This document shows positions 7,754 through 15,858 of a DNA stretch of 22,730 nucleotides, piece after piece. The DNA comes from Balneolales bacterium. Its GTDB lineage: Bacteria; Bacteroidota; Rhodothermia; Balneolales; Natronogracilivirgulaceae. The position numbers and the translations under genes are program-made. The notes beneath the pieces were generated by a model. The model was given only the letters and a program-made list of their open reading frames with translations, did not search any database and was not told the DNA's origin. Within the stretch, counting starts at the first letter, position 1; each line of letters begins with the position of its first letter. The stretch is taken from NCBI GenBank assembly GCA_007127665.1, contig SKYY01000161.1, positions 1-22,730 on the forward strand, read 5' to 3'.

Positions 7754-8773
7754 ATGACCAACGCAGCAACGGAGGACATCATCACTAATAAAACAGCACC
7801 CATAAGATCACTGGACGACATCCAGAAGCCAATCGCTTCCGAACTGGAAACCTTCAAGGTCCATTTCAGAAAGTACCTGGATACCGATGTCTTTCTGCTG
7901 AACCAGATAATCCGCTACCTCATGCGCATGAAGGGCAAGCAGATGCGACCCATACTCGTGCTGCTATCCGCCAAAATCTGCGGCGGGATCAGTGATCGCT
8001 CCTATGTAGCCGCGACCATGATTGAGCTGCTGCATACCGCCACGCTGATTCATGATGATGTAGTCGATGAGGCGGACCAGCGCCGCGGTTTTCTGAGTGT
8101 AAACAAAGTATGGAAAAACAAGGCCAGCGTGCTCTTCGGCGATTTTCTGCTGGCCAAGGGCTTGCTGGTGGCCGTGGACTCGGATGAATTCGAACTGCTG
8201 AAAGTACTCTCCACTGCCGTGAAACGGATGAGCGAGGGAGAGCTTCGCCAGCTCAAGGCTTCCAAACTCCAGAACATGACGGAAGACAAATACTACCAGA
8301 TCATAACGGAAAAAACAGCCAGCCTGCTGGTAGCCTGCTGTGAATGCGGAGCTATCAGCGCATCAGCGGATGAGTCCGTCAGGGAACGCATACGCGGAAT
8401 CGGGCACCATATTGGCATCGCATTCCAGATTCGCGATGACCTGCTGGACTACAGCCAGCGCAAGACAGGCAAGACCTCAGGCAACGATATCCTGGAAAGG
8501 AAGATCACATTGCCTTTCATAGCCGCACTTGCAAACGCATCACTCATTGAACAGAGGAAAATGCGCTGGATGTACCGTAAAAAGGGAAAAAACAGCCAAC
8601 AAGTTGGCTATATCCGGAATTTTGTTTTTGAAAAAGGCGGAATTGAATATGCCACCCGAAAAATGGAAGAGCATGCAGGAAAGGCGCTCATCCTTTTGAA
8701 CGAGTTTCCGGAGTCTGAAATACGTGACGTCTTTTCCGAGTTCATACGCTTTGTCATCTACAGAAAAAAATAG
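7754..8773 (+). CDS. trans-polyprenyl diphosphate synthase (long-chain, IspB/HepS-like)
   Basis: This enzyme adds isopentenyl diphosphate units to an allylic primer, making the side chain of menaquinone or a related long isoprenoid. The 339-residue protein has GKQMRP (residues 61-66), the first aspartate-rich motif DDVVD (101-105) in LIHDDVVDEADQRRG, and the second motif DDLLD (228-232) in AFQIRDDLLDY. Small residues (Ala, Thr) precede the first motif, as in long-chain enzymes, but product length cannot be fixed from sequence. The ATG is not preceded by a Shine-Dalgarno site. The 3' end overlaps the next gene by about 23-50 bases, so the two are coupled. Confidence 0.92.
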   Translation: MTNAATEDIITNKTAPIRSLDDIQKPIASELETFKVHFRKYLDTDVFLLNQIIRYLMRMKGKQMRPILVLLSAKICGGISDRSYVAATMIELLHTATLIHDDVVDEADQRRGFLSVNKVWKNKASVLFGDFLLAKGLLVAVDSDEFELLKVLSTAVKRMSEGELRQLKASKLQNMTEDKYYQIITEKTASLLVACCECGAISASADESVRERIRGIGHHIGIAFQIRDDLLDYSQRKTGKTSGNDILERKITLPFIAALANASLIEQRKMRWMYRKKGKNSQQVGYIRNFVFEKGGIEYATRKMEEHAGKALILLNEFPESEIRDVFSEFIRFVIYRKK

Positions 8774-9578
8774 CACACCTGTTCTGCCCGCCAGATCCAT
8801 TCTGTTTCTGTCAGATGTCCACCTTGGCGCCTGGCCCGATGAAAAAAACCGGGATATGGAGAATCACCTTATCCTGCTCATCGACTACTGTGAACAGCAT
8901 GAACTGGAAATTGTTATCCTCGGTGATTTTTTTGACTTCTGGATGGAATATCCGGGTAACACTGTGCCTCCGCTAGGACAAAAAGTGCTGAGGAGGTTCC
9001 ACGATTTTCACAAGCAGACGAATAGTCATACCCTGTATGTCACAGGTAATCATGATAACTGGACAAACGGCTATCTGCGCAACCTGGGTTTTGATCTGGA
9101 GCATGAATACCGGATTGTCGAGGAATCCACCGTATCCATGATGGTTCTCCATGGCGATGGACTGAAAGATCCGGAGATGCAGCTGCCGCGTCCGGCAATG
9201 CATCGTTTTCTCAGAAATTCGTATTTTATTAGGATGTATCAAAAAATCCTGCCGCCCCGATTCGGCTGGATGGGGATGCAGCTTTTTTCCCGGTCCAGCA
9301 GAAAATCAGGCAAAAGGAACAGGAACTCTGACAGGCGCGCGATTCTGGATACATGGGCCAGAAACCGCGTTATGTCCGATGACCGTGTCCAGGCCATCGT
9401 TTACGGGCATCACCATAAGCCGGTGCTTTGGAAACAAAACGGTCTGACCTGCATGAACTGTGGATGTTTCGGTACAGATTATTCACTTGGCCTGTATGCA
9501 AACAGTACATTTGAACTCGTTACATGGGATGTAGACAGCAAAACACTCGTCACTCACGGCATCAACGCGGACACATAG
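8724..9578 (+). CDS. lpxH: UDP-2,3-diacylglucosamine diphosphatase-like metallophosphoesterase (LpxH family)
   Basis: LpxH hydrolyses UDP-2,3-diacylglucosamine to lipid X at the cytoplasmic face of the inner membrane in lipid A synthesis. The 284-residue protein carries the dinuclear metallophosphoesterase set: Asp31 and His33 in SDVHLG, Asp68 in GDFFDFW, Asn109 and His110 in GNHDNW, His143 in LHGDG and GHHHKP at 228-233. It is longer than E. coli LpxH (about 240 residues). No ATG is available near the 5' end. The given start is GTG, inside the upstream gene; TTG at 8751 is an alternative, and both leave the fold intact. It ends 3 bases before the PBP gene. Another phosphoesterase of the same superfamily remains possible. 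Confidence 0.82.
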   Translation: MTSFPSSYALSSTEKNSTPVLPARSILFLSDVHLGAWPDEKNRDMENHLILLIDYCEQHELEIVILGDFFDFWMEYPGNTVPPLGQKVLRRFHDFHKQTNSHTLYVTGNHDNWTNGYLRNLGFDLEHEYRIVEESTVSMMVLHGDGLKDPEMQLPRPAMHRFLRNSYFIRMYQKILPPRFGWMGMQLFSRSSRKSGKRNRNSDRRAILDTWARNRVMSDDRVQAIVYGHHHKPVLWKQNGLTCMNCGCFGTDYSLGLYANSTFELVTWDVDSKTLVTHGINADT

Positions 9579-9581
9579 GCA

Positions 9582-11966
9582 ATGAAAAGCAAGGATTTTG
9601 AAGATAAAAACATTGACATGGATCGTTATTTGAACGATCCGGAATACAGGCGGGAAATTGCCCGCAAAAGACGAGAATCCGCCATGGGCTCCCGTGACGA
9701 CGCAAAGCACACTGGTAAAAAGTCAAGCAAACGAAAACGGACCATGTATTCCTCCCGTGACTCACACACAGGCATCGGTTGGAGGCACATTTTTGCCGGT
9801 TTTGGCGGTGTGGTCATAGCCGGTTTCATCGTTGGCCTGTTCGCCTTTTTTTACCTGGCACAGGGGCTGCCGTCGATAGAGGAGCTGGAGAATCCACAAA
9901 CGGATATCGCCAGTTTTGTTGTGAGCCGTGACGGCCAGGTTCTGGACAAGTATTTCACGGAAAACCGTACCTATATTCGCTATCAGGACATATCCCAAAA
10001 CGTAATTGACGCATTGATAGCCACTGAAGACCATCGTTTTTATTCGCACTGGGGCGTCGACATGTACCGTACACTGGCCATCCCCTACCATCTGTTACGC
10101 GGCAATCCTCAAGGGGGATCAACAATTTCTCAACAGCTCGCGCGAAACCTGTACCGCTCCATCGGGCGTGAGGTCAGTGTAACGCGAAAACTCCGTGAAA
10201 TCATCACGGCAATCCAGATTGAGCAGAATTACACGAAGCAAGAGATCATTGAGATGTACCTGAACACCGTGGAATTCAGCAACAGCGCTTTCGGGATAGA
10301 AACAGCGGCCCATACCCATTTCAACAAGCCGGCAAGCGACCTCACCGTACCTGAAGCGGCAACACTTATAGGAAGCCTTCAGGCTGTATCCGCCCTGAAC
10401 CCCCGCACCCGGCCGGAACGCTCGACCCAAAGAAGAAATGTGGTTATGTCGCAGATGCGGCGCCATGGCTTTATCACACCGGACGAGTTTGCGCAATACC
10501 GCGCCACTCCGCTTGAACTCGATTACAATCCTCCGTTCCGCGCGGGACGTGAGAGCCGCTACTTTGGGCAGTATGTGCGGCAGCAGATCCAGGGCTGGGC
10601 CAATGAAAATGGATATGACCTGTACCGCGACGGGCTTGTGATCCATACGACCATCGACTCGCGAATGCAACGATATGCCGAAGAGGCACTCAAGGCCCAG
10701 CTTGAAAGACACCAGCGCAGTTTTGAACAGGAATGGACCTCGCCTGACAGTGACCAGTATATGGATCGGCTTTGGGCGCAATATCCCGGATTTCTGAACA
10801 GCTTTCTGGAGGAAACCGAAAGGTTTGAAAAATACCGCAGGGAAGGTCACGGTTCCCGGGCAGAGATCCTGGACCTGTTGAAAATGGACGAAGCTTTCGT
10901 GGACTCCGTAAAACGTGCCCGCGCACGACTTGAAGCCGGTTTTGTTGCGATTGACCCTTCCAACGGAAACATACTTGCGTGGGTCGGAGGATCCGACTAC
11001 AGCTCAATCCAGCGTGACAACGTCCACCAGCTGCGTCGTCAGACCGGGTCCACCTTCAAGCCTTTTGTGTTCGCAGTGGCCATTGACAACGGATACCGGC
11101 CATATCACAGATTCTCCAAATATCCGGTAAACTTTTTTGATGTGAGTGGTGATCGATGGTCGCCCAGGGACCCGGTCATCCCCAGCGGACCCGAAATGAT
11201 CTCATTGCGTGAAGCCCTGGGACGCAGCCTGAATAATGTAACAGTCCGCCTGCTCCCTGAGCTTGCCGGAGCTCCCGGCACCAACAGGTTGGAGGATTTG
11301 CGTCCGGCCGGACAAAAAATCGCCGATTTTGCCCGGCGAATGGGCATGAACAGAACACCACTGGCCACCAATCCCGCGATTGCCCTTGGAACAGCTCATT
11401 CCAGCCTACTTGAACTGACAAGCGCATATACGACATTTGCCAATATGGGTGTCCATATTGAACCATATGCCGTAACACGTATCGAGGATGCTGAAGGAAA
11501 TGTGCTTCAGGAATTCCGCTCAGAACGTCAGATGGAGGTAATCAGTCCCGAAACAGCCTACATTATGGTCGATATGATGCGGGGAGTGATCCGTGGCGGA
11601 CAGGGTTGGTTCGGGACCGGTAACCGGATGAACTGGATGTTCAATATCAGTCAGGATATCGCCGGAAAAACTGGTACTACGCAGAACAGTGCCGATAACT
11701 GGTTCGTGGCGATGATGCCACATCTGGTGGCCGGCGCCTGGGTTGGCGGAGAGGATCGACGGATCATCTTCCCGCAAGGCACACAGGTCGGTCAGGGTGC
11801 CCGTACGGCGCTTCCGATTGTCGGTCAGTTTATTCAGAGCTGCGCCAATGACCCTAATGTTCCCTGGAGCAGGGATGCATTTGAACAGCCGCAGGGATTT
11901 GTAATGGAACAACCACCCGAAGAGCGTGACACCGAACCCACACGCCCAAGTCGAATCAGTTGGTGA
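9582..11966 (+). CDS. class A penicillin-binding protein (PBP1A family, bifunctional transglycosylase/transpeptidase)
   Basis: This enzyme polymerises lipid II and cross-links peptidoglycan in the periplasm. The 794-residue protein has a charged cytoplasmic N-terminus (1-68), a single membrane anchor (about 69-93) and a GT51 domain (about 110-290) with catalytic Glu149 in TEDHRFYSHWGVD and GGSTISQQLARN. The transpeptidase domain (about 450-730) has the nucleophile Ser490 in STFK, SLN at 549-551 and KTGTT at 696-700. A charged segment at about 376-450 separates the two domains. All catalytic motifs are intact. It starts 3 bases after the LpxH-like gene, consistent with one envelope operon. The last 50 residues are Pro/Glu/Arg-rich and probably disordered. 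Confidence 0.95.
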   Translation: MKSKDFEDKNIDMDRYLNDPEYRREIARKRRESAMGSRDDAKHTGKKSSKRKRTMYSSRDSHTGIGWRHIFAGFGGVVIAGFIVGLFAFFYLAQGLPSIEELENPQTDIASFVVSRDGQVLDKYFTENRTYIRYQDISQNVIDALIATEDHRFYSHWGVDMYRTLAIPYHLLRGNPQGGSTISQQLARNLYRSIGREVSVTRKLREIITAIQIEQNYTKQEIIEMYLNTVEFSNSAFGIETAAHTHFNKPASDLTVPEAATLIGSLQAVSALNPRTRPERSTQRRNVVMSQMRRHGFITPDEFAQYRATPLELDYNPPFRAGRESRYFGQYVRQQIQGWANENGYDLYRDGLVIHTTIDSRMQRYAEEALKAQLERHQRSFEQEWTSPDSDQYMDRLWAQYPGFLNSFLEETERFEKYRREGHGSRAEILDLLKMDEAFVDSVKRARARLEAGFVAIDPSNGNILAWVGGSDYSSIQRDNVHQLRRQTGSTFKPFVFAVAIDNGYRPYHRFSKYPVNFFDVSGDRWSPRDPVIPSGPEMISLREALGRSLNNVTVRLLPELAGAPGTNRLEDLRPAGQKIADFARRMGMNRTPLATNPAIALGTAHSSLLELTSAYTTFANMGVHIEPYAVTRIEDAEGNVLQEFRSERQMEVISPETAYIMVDMMRGVIRGGQGWFGTGNRMNWMFNISQDIAGKTGTTQNSADNWFVAMMPHLVAGAWVGGEDRRIIFPQGTQVGQGARTALPIVGQFIQSCANDPNVPWSRDAFEQPQGFVMEQPPEERDTEPTRPSRISW

Positions 11967-12077
11967 TCAACAAATTTTCCTGGTAACGGTCTGTGACTGC
12001 GCTCCCCGTTTCGCTGAAACCTTGCAATGGATTGTTTTTGGCAACCGAAGCAAAAGCGGGTTTTTCCGGATCGGAAA
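11967..12077. terminator. convergent spacer between the PBP gene and atpC, weak terminator-like structures
   Basis: These 111 bases contain three small inverted repeats. A perfect 5-bp hairpin GTTTC-GCT-GAAAC lies at 12008-12020. An imperfect stem at 12043-12062 is followed by a T5 run (12061-12065), which could end plus-strand transcription. A perfect 6-bp hairpin TTTCCG-GAT-CGGAAA (12063-12077) directly abuts the atpC stop. None is a textbook terminator. Confidence 0.3.
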
Positions 12078-12473
12078 TCAGATACCAGCGACCTTCAGGC
12101 GATTCTTGACGATACGAAGACTCCGTCGGGCCCGCTTGTGCTCATCTGTAAATATTTTGTGCTTTTTGACCTCCGCCTCCAGCTCAGACTCTTTTACACG
12201 CTCTGCCTCGGTATCAATCTGATCGGATGGAATCGCCTCTTCGGCCATTACGATCACATTATTGTCCTTTATCTCGGTAAATCCGCCGCTGATAGCATAA
12301 CTCTGCTCTGGCTTCTCAGGAACACGGACAACAAGCTTGCCGATATCCATAATGGAAACCAGAGGTGCGTGATCCTTGAGTACTTCGAATCCCCCATTGG
12401 CACCCGGCAATCTGATACCCTCAACATCCCCCTCAAAAACAGGGCCTGTCGGAGTCAATATGTGAGCCTTCAT
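12078..12473 (-). CDS. atpC: ATP synthase F1 epsilon subunit
   Basis: The epsilon subunit belongs to the central stalk of F1 and regulates ATP hydrolysis. The 131-residue protein has the N-terminal beta-sandwich (about 1-85) with the conserved LTPTGPVFEGDVEGIRLPG and GGFEVLKDHAPLVS stretches. A charged, helical C-terminal part follows, with many Glu, Lys and Arg residues. It lies 122 bases after atpD on the same strand, a wider gap than usual for this pair, with no gene or clear promoter in between. No other ATP synthase gene is in the window. The ATG has no Shine-Dalgarno sequence. Confidence 0.95.
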   Translation of the reverse strand: MKAHILTPTGPVFEGDVEGIRLPGANGGFEVLKDHAPLVSIMDIGKLVVRVPEKPEQSYAISGGFTEIKDNNVIVMAEEAIPSDQIDTEAERVKESELEAEVKKHKIFTDEHKRARRSLRIVKNRLKVAGI

Positions 12474-12595
12474 CTGTTTATATCAATTTAGATTCATATG
12501 GACAGAAGAAACTTGTATGGCAGGATTTGATCATTTCCCTGTGTGTCAGCGGATGGCTGCCATTTTCGGTTCCGTTCAGTACCACTAAGGAATGT

Positions 12596-14095
<1,500 letters not shown>

Positions 14096-14138
14096 TTAAA
14101 AGTTTCATTTATCGAACCGTGCAGAACCACCCGGCACA

Positions 14139-14156
14139 GTAATTTCGCAAAATTAC
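14139..14156. repeat. perfect 7-bp inverted repeat upstream of atpD, overlapping a TAnnTTTG element
   Basis: GTAATTT and AAATTAC flank the four bases CGCA, an 18-base dyad. The minus-strand half contains TAATTTTG (14155-14148), an exact match to the Bacteroidota -7 element TAnnTTTG, about 68 bases before the atpD ATG. A matching TTG-type -33 element is not obvious. The dyad could be an operator over the atpD promoter, or a coincidence of an AT-rich stretch. Confidence 0.4.
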
Positions 14157-14230
14157 CAAATACCGGAGCAAAAGGAAAACACCAATTGAGCTACTCTCAC
14201 GTTTTTTTCCATGAGTATTATCCATCGGCC

Positions 14231-14305
14231 GGGCCGGGATCGCCCTGCCAATGTGTTTTTACAGTACAACGGCATGCCGGACCCGGAACCGCGACATCCC
14301 GGCTT
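14231..14305. repeat. long-range stem upstream of rsmB
   Basis: GCCGGGAT (14233-14240) is perfectly complementary to ATCCCGGC (14296-14303), extendable by two G-T pairs. The 55-base loop contains the 10-bp palindrome CGGCATGCCG (14270-14279). It ends 36 bases before the rsmB TTG start and is not followed by a T-run, so it is more likely a leader structure than a terminator. The rest of the 261-base divergent gap (14081-14341) shows no gene. Confidence 0.4.
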
Positions 14306-14341
14306 AATTGTTACGAAAAAAATCCGTACTTTTTTTAGAAT

Positions 14342-15694
14342 TTGAATTTTAACCACAACAAGCAAAAAATAGCTTTGGAACAGACTGTTACAGCTCGCCA
14401 GACAAGTGTTGAAGCACTTAATCATTTTGAGGAGTTCAAAAAGACGGACTCCAGAATACTGAACAAACTTGAGGGGCAGGAACGTCAGCAGGCTAATGAA
14501 TACGTTCAGGGAATCCTTCGTCGCAGAAGTTATCTGGACTTTCTGATATCCCGTTACAGCGCTGTTGCGGTCAATGAAATGAACCTCCAGTTCAAGAACA
14601 TCCTGCGAATCGGACTTTATGACCTGCTCTTCATGGATGGAACGCCGGATTATGCCGCCGTAAATGAAGCTGTCGAACTTGCCAAGACACTGGGCGGATC
14701 ACGCAGCGGCGACCTCATGAACGCCATCCTTCGACGGGTCCAGCGGGACATGCCCAATCTCCCCCGCCCCGATTTTGAGGATCGCACCAAGCTGATCGCC
14801 ACAACGTTTTCACACCCGGAATGGCTTGTCAAGCGCTGGGTCGAACGCTTCGGCGAACGCGAGGCTTTCCGGCTCATGCAGTACAACAACCAGAACCCAT
14901 CCTACTACCTCAGGGTTAATGGCATCAAAACCAATGCACGCAACTTTCAGCTCAGGCTGAGCAAAGCCGATATAGAGTATGAAGAAAGCGATTGGCTTCC
15001 CGGCTACTATAAAGTCGGCAGTCTGCAGAAAGTCCGTGCAAAAGGATGGTTTCAAAAAGGATTTGCCCAGGTACAGGATATAGCCGCCGGATTCGCTCCC
15101 ACTATCCTGGATCCGCAACCCGGCGAGGACGTTTATGATCTCTGTGCCGCCCCTGGAACCAAAACCATCATGATCTGTGACCTGATGCAAAACCAGGGCA
15201 GTATCACGGCCGTCGATATCTCATCCGAAAGAATCGCACTTATCGCCGATAATGTCACCAATTACGGCGCCGACATCGTCAAAGTCCAACGGGCAGACAT
15301 AATCAGCGAGCGTTTCAAACTGGTGGATGCCGTACTCCTTGACGCACCATGCTCCGGAACCGGTGTACTTGCAAAACGGGCAGACCTGCGCTGGCGACGC
15401 ACGGAATCAGACCTCGAAGAGTTCACACGCCAGCAGGATGAACTTATTGATGCTGCAGCAAATATGGTAAAAAGAGGTGGTCGACTTGTGTATTCGACGT
15501 GCTCTATAGAACCTGAAGAAAACATGGAACGCATCCATGCCTTTCTTAAAGAATATGACAACTTCGAGCTGGAAAACCTGGAAGACTACCTGCCGGAGGA
15601 AGTGCTGGCCGAAGATGGCAAATCCTACCAGACTCTCCCCCACATCCACAAATGTGACGGACATTTCGGAGTGCTTCTCAGAAGAAAAGTCTAG
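14342..15694 (+). CDS. rsmB: 16S rRNA (cytosine-C5)-methyltransferase, RsmB family
   Basis: RsmB-type enzymes transfer a methyl group from S-adenosylmethionine to cytosine 967 (E. coli numbering) of 16S rRNA. The 450-residue protein has an N-terminal NusB-like helical domain (about 17-140), a linker and a Rossmann methyltransferase domain. It shows DLCAAPGTKT (266-275), VDISSERI (291-298), DAPCSGTG with Cys337, and STCSIEPEEN with the catalytic Cys387. No ATG is available. A stop lies two codons upstream, so translation must begin at TTG 14342 or TTG 14375, and the domain is complete from either. It is transcribed divergently from atpD. A related m5C methyltransferase is possible, but the NusB domain favours RsmB. 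Confidence 0.92.
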   Translation: MNFNHNKQKIALEQTVTARQTSVEALNHFEEFKKTDSRILNKLEGQERQQANEYVQGILRRRSYLDFLISRYSAVAVNEMNLQFKNILRIGLYDLLFMDGTPDYAAVNEAVELAKTLGGSRSGDLMNAILRRVQRDMPNLPRPDFEDRTKLIATTFSHPEWLVKRWVERFGEREAFRLMQYNNQNPSYYLRVNGIKTNARNFQLRLSKADIEYEESDWLPGYYKVGSLQKVRAKGWFQKGFAQVQDIAAGFAPTILDPQPGEDVYDLCAAPGTKTIMICDLMQNQGSITAVDISSERIALIADNVTNYGADIVKVQRADIISERFKLVDAVLLDAPCSGTGVLAKRADLRWRRTESDLEEFTRQQDELIDAAANMVKRGGRLVYSTCSIEPEENMERIHAFLKEYDNFELENLEDYLPEEVLAEDGKSYQTLPHIHKCDGHFGVLLRRKV

Positions 15695-15702
15695 CGGCAA
15701 AA

Positions 15703-15739
15703 ACCGGCTGGGAACCGGCCCGCCGGTAAAACCGCCGGT
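15703..15739 (+). repeat. nested double hairpin after rsmB
   Basis: The 6-mer ACCGGC occurs at 15703-15708 and 15714-15719, and its complement GCCGGT at 15722-15727 and 15734-15739. The inner and outer pairs can therefore form one coaxial, GC-rich stem interrupted by a 5x6 internal loop. It begins 9 bases after the rsmB stop. No T-run follows on the plus strand, but on the minus strand it is followed by TTTTTG. It could protect the rsmB 3' end, weakly terminate, or belong to the valS leader. Confidence 0.45.
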
Positions 15740-15758
15740 ACCTGCTGCGGGAATAGAT

Positions 15759-15790
15759 GCAGTTATGACTGCCGGAAGATCACTTCCTGC
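15759..15790 (+). repeat. two short hairpins in the valS leader
   Basis: GCAGT-TATG-ACTGC (15759-15772) is a perfect 5-bp hairpin. GGAAG-ATCA-CTTCC (15774-15787) is a second, extendable by GC pairs across one mismatch to 15771-15790. The two overlap slightly, so they may be alternatives. With the nested stem before them, almost half of the 164-base rsmB-valS spacer can fold. The remaining stretch up to valS is A-rich and unstructured. Confidence 0.35.
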
Positions 15791-15858
15791 ATTAAGCCGA
15801 AAACCTGACAACAAATCGACAGAAAATTCAATTCAGTCCTAGCGCAATTCAAAGCAAT

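Noticed and set aside
15695..15858. T-box riboswitch in the valS leader
   Set aside because: The leader folds, but the T-box consensus (AGGGTGGnACCGCG) and a terminator/antiterminator pair are missing; ACCGCCGGTACC only superficially resembles it.
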